Assembly (NCBI GenBank): GCA_905215155.1
Contig: CAJMPJ010000085.1
Location: forward strand, 1-5,273
Direction: 5' to 3'
DNA length: 5,273 nucleotides
Source: an uncultured bacterium
GTDB lineage: Bacteria > Bacillota > Clostridia > Lachnospirales > Lachnospiraceae
How positions within the stretch are numbered: the stretch's first letter is position 1; every line of letters starts with the position of its first letter. The translations under genes and the position numbers were made by a program. Below are positions 1 to 4,817 of this stretch, piece after piece. A model generated the notes under the pieces. That model was not told the DNA's origin and made no database searches. It saw only the letters and a list, made by a program, of their open reading frames with translations.

Positions 1-548
1 CAGATGACCTAAGCTATCATATGAATACAGCCAGCCTTCTCCATCATCCTTTTTGTTTTCTCGAATAGGTGAGTATTTCTAATTTTCCGCTTGCAATTTT
101 ATCTGCATTGTTCCTATTTAATTTGTCTATCATTTTATAAATCCTGCATGACAACATCTTTTGATATCCCTGCTTTTAACTGTTGTTCTCCGCTAATATC
201 AATCGTTCTTGTAATGATCCTGATGTTGAACCATCTTGTCTACTATAGGCATTTTGCTGATTTGTAATCAAGGTATGAGGGAGATTTTTTACACCATTCG
301 CATTAGTTTCCAATGTTATTGTTGGTGCTAAATCCGGATTATATCCATAGCACTTAAATTACTAGATGCCCATTTTTGCTGCAATCTATGATGCGATTGT
401 AGTATACCAGAAAAGAGTAGTACCGAACCTTATTATGAACCTTTTCATTACTACTCCAGACTCCTCCAAATGCATCATATTGATAGCTGTTCTCAATCCT
501 CTGACCTAGATTTGTTATACAAGCCGTACTGTTCTGCTCGTCCAGATA
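1..548 (-). pseudogene. Degraded RHS-core fragment, frameshifted, continues beyond window
   Basis: RHS proteins are large secreted or surface toxin carriers that display a variable C-terminal toxin. Three minus-strand reading frames together give a broken RHS-like protein. Frame A (548-354, 64 aa) contains YLDEQNS, then ITNLGQRIENSYQYDAFGG and SSNEKVHNKVRY, which match the usual RHS pattern 'LLDEQGS..ITN..G.I.NSYQYDAFG...SS.EK.HNR.RY'. Frame B (358-176, 60 aa) contains CYGYNPDLAPTITLETNANG and GSLQERLILAENN; after one TAA (176-178) the same frame goes on to 44 with KMIDKLNRNNADKIASGKLE. Frame C (78-1) gives KKDDGEGWLYSYDSLGHL, again resembling a YD repeat, and leaves the window open. At least two frameshifts and one stop separate the pieces and no start codon or RBS precedes them, so this is a pseudogene or orphan module remnant. 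It lies 67 bases downstream of the SUKH immunity gene, where the next RHS module would begin. The RHS call for frame A is firm; what frame B encodes is uncertain and it may be part of a toxin tip. Confidence 0.75.
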
Positions 549-615
549 TTAAGTTTGTAATGTATGGTAACATCCTTGTTAAAATTGCATTTTTCTTAGT
601 AAAGCCAATAATTTT

Positions 616-1062
616 TTATTTTTTATATAAAAATAATCCATTTAAAAATTCTATAAAAGTTTTTGCAACAAAATACATGCATTCATCTTCTGTAGAATTT
701 TCATAATCTAAACAATTATCCCAAAAATAGATTCCTTTCCAATCTTCTTGATTCACTAACAAAACCAGACCACTTCCTGTTGCATGTCCTATAATTAACA
801 TATTTTCTAGTAATTCATCCCTATACTCATTCAGCCATGTTTCAATAGATAAACTTTCTTTAGCATTACCCACCCCAAATAACGACCCTAGAGCAATCGG
901 TTCTGCTATCTTTTCAGCATTAAAGCAAACAATCTCATCATTGGCACTCCCACCACTATTTCTCAATAAATATTCTTTATAATCATCAGGTAAATCTAGA
1001 TTGTTATTTCTTTGAAATACTTCTAAATCTTTACTATCCAAACTCCCAAAACTTGATAACAT
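616..1062 (-). CDS. SUKH (SMI1/KNR4-like) immunity protein
   Basis: This 148-aa cytoplasmic protein is predicted to bind and neutralise the toxin encoded just upstream. It shows the SUKH layout: an N-terminal helix with LPDDYKEYLLRNSGG (about residues 24-38), where SUKH proteins carry 'LP.dY..fl...NGG'; a central GSG turn (IIGHATGSGLVLLV); GIYFWDN, matching the family's 'G.vy.wdh' strand; and a C-terminal helix YFVAKTFIEFLNGLF, matching the usual '.ia.sF.efl..l'. Length is normal for the family. The ATG at 1062 is preceded by AAGGAGG (1070-1076) at good spacing, so the start is secure. It begins 59 bases after the stop of the WHH nuclease tip; SUKH proteins are known partners of HNH-type toxins, so the two are read as a pair. 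The gene is intact, unlike the pieces on both sides. SUKH membership is confident, while the pairing is inferred from adjacency. Confidence 0.9.
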   Translation of the reverse strand: MLSSFGSLDSKDLEVFQRNNNLDLPDDYKEYLLRNSGGSANDEIVCFNAEKIAEPIALGSLFGVGNAKESLSIETWLNEYRDELLENMLIIGHATGSGLVLLVNQEDWKGIYFWDNCLDYENSTEDECMYFVAKTFIEFLNGLFLYKK

Positions 1063-1069
1063 ATGTTAT

Positions 1070-1076
1070 CCTCCTT
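1070..1076 (-). promoter_or_regulatory. Ribosome binding site of the SUKH immunity gene
   Basis: AAGGAGG, a near-perfect Shine-Dalgarno sequence, sits 7 bases before the ATG at 1062. It lets the immunity gene be translated independently of the toxin fragment upstream, which has no recognisable start. Confidence 0.85.
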
Positions 1077-1121
1077 ATTTCATAGTATTTTAATTATTTG
1101 TATGTTCATAAAAAGAAGATA

Positions 1122-1571
1122 TTAATTATTACTTTTCATTTTTGATATCCCCCCTCGATGTCTAAACCTATCGTGAATAATTGAATTCACATCTTGCAAG
1201 GTCTTTCCATCTTGATGATGGTGCCACGTACCATCTTCACTCTTAATATAGCCTAAATCTTTGGCAGTTTGAAAATCTTTATTTCTACCTTGAAACGGTC
1301 CTATATCAGCTTCTTGATTTACCATCCCCGCAGCCATAAAATCAGGATATCCATCGGGATAACTAACTTTATTTCCTTCCCAATCATTGTATGTCCATGT
1401 CCCATCTGTGTCTATGGAAATTTTTCCACCTTTGTCATACCACTTTTTCACATCTGGTGAATTTTTAGGTTTTGTACCTAGAATATCTTTTGGAATATCT
1501 CCAGCTGATGAATATGACTGTCCCGAACCCTCAGGTGGGGTACTGACATATCCGACGAATGGTGAAAATAT
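1122..1571 (-). pseudogene. Start-less HNH/WHH-type nuclease toxin tip
   Basis: The frame is open for 149 codons from the TAA at 1572-1574, but it has no ATG and no RBS. The only in-frame alternative start I noticed, a GTG at 1451, also lacks an RBS, so this is best seen as the detached C-terminal part of a larger RHS-type toxin. Residues 5-17 (FVGYVSTPPEGSG) look like carrier/linker. The rest includes SYPDGYPDFMAAG and, near the end, TWHHHQDGKTLQDVNSIIH (residues 115-133) followed by FRHRGG. This W-H-H...H...H-GG arrangement matches the WHH/LHH branch of the HNH/endonuclease VII toxin superfamily, where the histidines bind metal and cut nucleic acid. All of these residues are present, so the domain itself looks undamaged. 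A SUKH immunity gene follows directly. The IS110 element lies immediately upstream and probably severed it from its carrier. Nuclease class is confident; whether it is expressed is doubtful. Confidence 0.82.
1522..1532 (-). repeat. Toxin-junction repeat, copy 1
   Basis: The minus strand here is identical over 11 nt to 5218-5228 and encodes E-G-S-G in frame in both toxin tips. The sequences on either side differ. It probably marks the border between carrier and exchangeable toxin domain. Confidence 0.5.
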
Positions 1572-1580
1572 TTATTCAAT

Positions 1581-1615
1581 TAAAAAAATTATAGCACGTC
1601 TTTGTGCTGTTTTTA
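1581..1615. terminator. Hairpin terminator, possibly bidirectional, after the IS110 transposase
   Basis: Arms AGCAC (1593-1597) and GTGCT (1604-1608) form a 5-bp stem around a 6-nt loop. On the minus strand it is followed by ATAATTTTTTT, about 20 bases after the transposase stop codon, and on the plus strand by GTTTTT. The stem is short, so strength is uncertain. It would also stop transcripts from the transposase from entering the toxin tip downstream. Confidence 0.55.
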
Positions 1616-1625
1616 AATAGAAAAA

Positions 1626-2852
1626 TTACTGTTCTTTTTCTGGTAATGGTTCTTGGTATTCCGTCTTATTTTTCATCATTCCGTACACTATGTTCACCAA
1701 TCGGCGCATGATACAGACCAGTGCCTGAGACTTTGTCTTTCCTTCACCGATTTTCCGCATATAATAGTCATAAAATACCGGATGATTGGGCATTCCGTTC
1801 TTTGGTCTGGACACCATGGTTACCGCCAGGAAATAAAACAGTCCATGTAACTGGCGGTTGCCTTGCCTAGAGCTTTGTTCCTTGCCTTTTCCGGCGGAAC
1901 TGAATTTTACAGGAGCAACTCCTGCAAACCTTGCCAGCTTATCTGCACTGGAAAATCTTCGGATATCTCCGATTTCTGCTATTAACTTGCTTGCGATAGA
2001 CGTTCCAATCCCCGGCATACTGGTCAGTTTATAATCAAAGCTAAGCAGGATTTTCTCGATTTCTTTATCAAGCCCTGCCAATTCTTCTTTTTGATGTTCC
2101 AAGTCACGAACCAGACTTGTTGTAATAAAATCTCTGGATTCCTGATATTCCCGAATGGTGTTTCCATCATTCTTGACACAATCCAGAATCAATTCCGCTT
2201 TATCTTTTTTGGTAATACGAGATATTACTTTGAACTCCATTGTTAGTTCTTCTGCCGTTTTTTCTTGCAAATGGACAGGGGACGGGTAGGTTTTCCAGAA
2301 ATACATAGCACATTTCCCGTCTATTTCGCTGAAAAATTTACTATAACTGGGATATGCCATGGATATCTGCTCATGGAGTCCGTTCTTAAAGCGGATACCA
2401 TCTTTCACCAGTAAATCTCTCCGATTCACCAGTTGTGCCAGTGTCCATTCATTATCTTTTGGCTTTGCATCCGGCAAGGTATGTAACTGATTAATCAAAA
2501 CCGTTGCCACACAATACGCATCATACTCATCATTTTTTCGGTACATGGGTGCGCTTTTTCTCTGATCATAAGCCAGAGCAGGATTTATGTCTTTTACGAT
2601 ATATCCATGTTCAATGAGCCAAACAGCTAAGCTTCTACCATAACCGTAAGCATTCTCTAGCCCATAAATGGGATTTAATCCAAGAATACTGGATTTTCTG
2701 TTCACCTTTTCTGCCAGCTTTTTAAATTCACTGGGCTTGTTTTCTATCACAACTACCTCTAACTTTTCATTCTAGCAGTTTACCATCACTGCGGTATGGG
2801 TTTCCTTATGCAGATCAATCCCTACATATAGCAGATTTTCTCTTTTCTGCAA
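1626..2852 (-). pseudogene. IS110-family transposase interrupted by an amber codon
   Basis: IS110 transposases pair a RuvC-like DEDD domain with a C-terminal serine-containing domain and recombine DNA with an RNA guide. The full frame starts at a TTG (2852) after AGGAGGGAG (2857-2865) and would give 408 aa, a normal family length. Residues 9-18 (YVGIDLHKET) carry the first catalytic Asp (D13); E66 (GLENAYG) and D108/D111 (KNDEYDAYCVA) supply the other acidic positions. LTSMPGIG (276-283), ARFAGVAP and FSSAGKGKEQSSRQGNRQL (317-335) mark the transposase-20 domain with its serine region. Codon 27 is TAG (2772-2774) in NC*NEKLEVVV, probably a former TGG. A restart at GTG 2750 would yield 374 aa but lacks D13 and a good RBS. 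Unless the amber codon is suppressed or is a sequencing error, the enzyme should be inactive. Confidence 0.9.
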
Positions 2853-2856
2853 TTCT

Positions 2857-2865
2857 CTCCCTCCT
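2857..2865 (-). promoter_or_regulatory. Ribosome binding site deciding the TTG start of the transposase
   Basis: AGGAGGGAG lies 4 bases before TTG 2852. This start restores the YVGIDLHKET motif that IS110 transposases carry at their N-terminus, which is why the open reading frame beginning at 2750 is considered truncated. Confidence 0.75.
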
Positions 2866-3100
2866 GATCTTGTTTCCAACCAATCAGTCCCCGTACCGGC
2901 AACCTCAGATGACAGCGTTAACTCTTTTTTAGTCCGCAAGGGTTCGACAGCCTATCTACAACAAACCAATGGATGAAAGGACAAGTTATTTATTTTATTG
3001 GTTGTTGATGTTAACTCTGTATCAAATGAATTGCAAGTCATTTCTGGTTTTATTTTCAGGAGAAGAAACGGCAGAAAAAAGAATGGAAAAGGGAGCTACA
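2866..3100 (-). ncRNA. Possible IS110 bridge-RNA region upstream of the transposase
   Basis: IS110-group elements carry a structured guide RNA in the non-coding end next to the transposase start. This stretch is non-coding in a fitting position. I can see modest folding potential, for example GGTTTG pairing with CGAACC (with one G-T pair) around a loop at about 2940-2967, and the word GCTGTC twice within about 35 bases. I cannot demonstrate the two guide loops or the ends. The assignment rests mainly on position and family knowledge. Confidence 0.3.
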
Positions 3101-3170
3101 GAAAGAGTGATTTTACCCCCTGTAACCCCCGGCAGCCCCATTTTACCATAGAACCGATTTCCTGTAAATT

Positions 3171-3193
3171 CCATGGTTCACCATGAACCATGG
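3171..3193. repeat. Palindrome CCATGGTTCA / TGAACCATGG
   Basis: Perfect 10-bp inverted arms (3171-3180 and 3184-3193) surround a 3-nt centre. The right half extends to TGAACCATGGGG (3184-3195), which recurs as a direct repeat at 3542-3553. No T-run follows, so it is not a usual terminator. It may be a protein-binding site or the end of a mobile element. Confidence 0.7.
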
Positions 3194-3541
3194 GGGTAGG
3201 CAGATTTCATAAACCAATGACAGTGCAGATTTAATGTCCCATTCCCTGTTAGCCCTGTGTCGCAAAATATCGCTCCTGTGTGACCTTTAAAACCGATGGT
3301 GGAACTGTATGCCATTCAAGCGATAAAAAGCCTTGTTGGACATATTTGAAAAGAATTGCGTTTTCTTTTTTATTTGATAAATGTTTGTATTACCGCTACC
3401 TACTGTTCATCTCCCTGTTACTTTATCAGAAGAATGTCGCATATATGCCAGCTTCCGCAATGCACCAGGTCGCACATCTGCAACCATTTTTATAATCTGG
3501 GAATGAATAATCTCAGCCAATTTTTTGCCTTAAAACAAGGG

Positions 3542-3553
3542 TGAACCATGGGG
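3542..3553 (+). repeat. Direct repeat TGAACCATGGGG, second copy
   Basis: It is identical to 3184-3195, 358 bases away. It leads directly into the first GGGGTCG repeat, linking the palindrome and the repeat cluster as parts of one former element. Confidence 0.6.
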
Positions 3554-3684
3554 TCGAAAATGATGCAGGTTAAAGAGCTGGGGTTGAAAATTCCCCCTGC
3601 TCGGATTCTCTCAGCCCGCAATGCGGGCTGAGAGAATTTTTTATAGGGGTCGGATTCTTGGCACTGGGGTCGTAACCGGGGTCA
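3550..3684 (+). repeat. Cluster of five GGGGTYR repeats, possible transposon end
   Basis: GGGGTCG or a close variant occurs at 3550, 3580 (GGGGTTG), 3646, 3666 and 3678 (GGGGTCA). C-rich repeats in opposite sense (ACCCCC twice, then GCCCC) occur at 3115-3139. Repeated transposase-binding sites at both ends are typical of IS21-type elements, but no istA/istB coding remains, so the family is a guess. Confidence 0.45.
3605..3642 (+). terminator. Strong rho-independent terminator, plus strand
   Basis: Perfect 16-bp arms (3605-3620 and 3622-3637) containing CTCTCAGCCCGC and its complement are followed by six T residues (3637-3642). It points along the plus strand, yet no plus-strand gene precedes it now, which implies that a rightward gene, perhaps a transposase operon, was deleted. 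Confidence 0.85.
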
Positions 3685-3893
3685 CATTTGCAAGGTAAAC
3701 CCATTTACACAAATAAGTTACGGGGTTATGAACGACTCCGTTTAAACATTACCAGTAAATCAAAGAATAAACAGCCCGTGAATCCTTTTAATCTATTTGC
3801 AAAACACAAAACACTGAATTATTGTAATATCTGATTTCGACTTTTTATTTAAAGAAACGGAAATTGACAAACAAAGGTGTGTCTTTATATCTT

Positions 3894-4241
3894 TTATAAC
3901 TCTATATTGTATTTTTGCTTATATTTATTTAATAACTTGTTTAAAGTTTCCTGTTTATCTGGATAATCTTCTATAAAGGATGAACAAATTATTTGTAGAT
4001 ATTTATATAAAGTTTCATAATCAATAATTACCTCTTCGCCACTATGTAGACCAAACTCAACACCTATAAATATGCCTTCTGTCGCAATGTCATACTCATC
4101 TAAATCATCTGGAAAAACACATGCACCAAAGTTTTCTCCAAACCCTCTCCCCACACTTATTCCTTCAATAATCTGGAGGAATCTCTCATCACTGACCATA
4201 TTAAAAACTGCTTGTACTGGAAAGTGTTTTTTATTCAACAT
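3894..4241 (-). CDS. Orphan immunity protein, CdiI ribonuclease-toxin-immunity-like
   Basis: This 115-aa acidic cytoplasmic protein resembles the 'ribonuclease toxin immunity protein CdiI' family, whose members bind RNase toxins delivered by contact-dependent systems. The supporting features are VGRGFG followed by FPDDLDEYD, then GIFIGVEFGLHSGEEVIIDYETLYKYLQIIC, and a charged C-terminal helix. The match is to the pattern I remember of this family, not to a search. No toxin gene lies beside it: only about 190 bases separate it from the upstream immunity gene, so it is an orphan. The ATG at 4241 lacks a good RBS. A strong RBS (4281-4287) instead serves a 12-codon frame that ends across this start, so expression is probably coupled, or the N-terminus has been changed by a one-base frameshift. 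Downstream the gene-free IS debris begins. Confidence 0.65.
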   Translation of the reverse strand: MLNKKHFPVQAVFNMVSDERFLQIIEGISVGRGFGENFGACVFPDDLDEYDIATEGIFIGVEFGLHSGEEVIIDYETLYKYLQIICSSFIEDYPDKQETLNKLLNKYKQKYNIEL

Positions 4242-4273
4242 ATTTTATCATTAAGCCTAATATCTCTTTTCAT
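4235..4273 (-). CDS. 12-codon upstream ORF overlapping the CdiI-like start
   Basis: ATG at 4273, behind AAAGGAG (4281-4287, spacing 7), encodes MKRDIRLNDKIC and stops with a TGA at 4235-4237, overlapping the CdiI-like ATG (4239-4241) by a +1 shift. It is either a leader peptide that couples translation or the original N-terminus of the immunity protein, split off by an indel. The sequence alone does not decide between these. Confidence 0.35.
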   Translation of the reverse strand: MKRDIRLNDKIC

Positions 4274-4280
4274 AGCTGAT

Positions 4281-4287
4281 CTCCTTT
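4281..4287 (-). promoter_or_regulatory. Ribosome binding site before the mini-ORF and CdiI-like gene
   Basis: AAAGGAG lies 7 bases before ATG 4273. It is the only strong Shine-Dalgarno sequence upstream of the CdiI-like gene, but it is placed for the mini-ORF rather than for ATG 4241. Confidence 0.7.
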
Positions 4288-4318
4288 ATTTTTAATTCTG
4301 GCATATCAAATGAACCTG

Positions 4319-4324
4319 ATTATA
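4319..4324 (-). promoter_or_regulatory. Candidate -10 box for the CdiI-like gene
   Basis: TATAAT lies about 45 bases before the mini-ORF start and downstream of the terminator at 4379-4416, where a separate promoter would be needed. No clear -35 box stands at 17 bases; TTGTTA is at 20 bases spacing. It is therefore only a candidate. Confidence 0.35.
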
Positions 4325-4378
4325 AGCAAAGCTAACTACCAGCCTAACAAATATAGCTCTCTAAATCAATCAAATACA

Positions 4379-4416
4379 TTTAAAAACACAGCCCAATTAA
4401 AAGCTGTGTTTTTAAA
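4379..4416. terminator. Strong hairpin terminator closing the first toxin-immunity pair
   Basis: Arms 4379-4392 and 4403-4416 (core AAAACACAGC / GCTGTGTTTT) pair over 14 bp around a 10-nt loop, with A/T runs on both sides, so it can act in both directions. It lies about 20 bases after the stop of the 126-aa immunity gene. Confidence 0.85.
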
Positions 4417-4434
4417 GATTTGTTAATCCAATAT

Positions 4435-4815
4435 TTAATCGTAATCTATATATACAATTTCTTCACTTTTTTTTGCATCTTCCAAAAGTGTAATTAATTT
4501 ATCTTTAATTATAGATAACATAGATAACATTACTGGTGATTCACTCTCTACTTGATCATCTGAATAATTTTCTAATTCTGAAATTACGACATCTATATTT
4601 TTAATACTCCATCCCTGTTCATCATAAAAACCATCTTGGTTCTGATAACAAATTAGCAAGCCATCAGAATGTATTTCTGCATTATAGCATCCAGATAACA
4701 AATTATCAAAATAACCATTCCATATCTTAAAACCGATTTTTTCGCTATCTTGGTTATAATAAACTACTACTTCATTTTCTCCTTCATATCCATCATAAAA
4801 AGATTCGTCTATCAT
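4435..4815 (-). CDS. Acidic immunity-protein candidate, partner of the upstream toxin tip
   Basis: I do not recognise the family of this 126-aa protein. It is strongly acidic and soluble, with no signal peptide or membrane segment. The first half is rich in aromatic and beta-prone stretches (NEVVVYYNQ, KIGFKIWNGYFDNLL, GLLICYQNQDGFYDEQGWSI), and the second half ends in a long helix (MLSIIKDKLITLLEDAKKSEE) and an acidic tail. Small acidic proteins coded directly behind a toxin tip are usually its specific inhibitor, and that is the basis for the call. The ATG at 4815 is preferred over the TTG at 4830, because AAGGAG (4821-4826) sits just before it. It begins two bases after the toxin stop, so translation is coupled and its RBS lies within the last toxin codons. 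A strong terminator follows. Confidence 0.75.
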   Translation of the reverse strand: MIDESFYDGYEGENEVVVYYNQDSEKIGFKIWNGYFDNLLSGCYNAEIHSDGLLICYQNQDGFYDEQGWSIKNIDVVISELENYSDDQVESESPVMLSMLSIIKDKLITLLEDAKKSEEIVYIDYD

Positions 4816-4817
4816 AC

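Larger units (their letters stand above)
1575..2960 (-). mobile_element. IS110-family insertion sequence (approximate ends)
   Basis: The element is recognised from its DEDD-type transposase. IS110 elements lack clear terminal inverted repeats, so the ends cannot be fixed by eye. The low-coordinate end must lie between the transposase stop (1626) and the resumption of the toxin frame (1571). The high-coordinate end lies somewhere upstream of the TTG start at 2852, in a non-coding stretch that in the IS110 group usually encodes the bridge RNA; 2960 is a guess. Its base composition is visibly less AT-rich than the toxin and immunity genes around it, consistent with a separate origin. It separates the WHH toxin tip from whatever carrier once preceded it. 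Confidence 0.65.
2960..3890. other. Gene-free stretch of probable insertion-sequence debris
   Basis: No frame here is convincing on either strand. The short plus-strand open frames (2969-3151, 2998-3186, 3280-3495, 3356-3544) have no RBS or recognisable motif. What is visible are C-rich repeats near 3115-3139, a palindrome at 3171-3193, five GGGGTCG-type repeats at 3550-3684 and a strong plus-strand terminator at 3605-3642. Together these suggest the two ends of a decayed insertion sequence whose genes are gone. The part from 3194 to 3530 shows nothing I can name. A stretch around 3693-3730 (AAACCCATTTACACAAATAAG) resembles an IS256-type end by eye only. Confidence 0.5.

Noticed and set aside
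470..706. Plus-strand 78-codon open frame
   Set aside because: It overlaps the end of the SUKH gene and RHS debris read on the other strand, and has no RBS or recognisable motif.
2969..3186. Two overlapping plus-strand open frames of about 60 codons
   Set aside because: No Shine-Dalgarno sequence, low-complexity composition, and they run through the C-rich repeats and palindrome.
3280..3544. Plus-strand open frames of 62 and 71 codons before the strong terminator
   Set aside because: A terminator follows, which is tempting, but neither has an RBS, a conserved motif or a plausible protein composition.
3840..3893. Weak hairpin GACA...TGTC after the CdiI-like gene
   Set aside because: The stem is short and mismatched with no clear T-run, so it is not called as a terminator.
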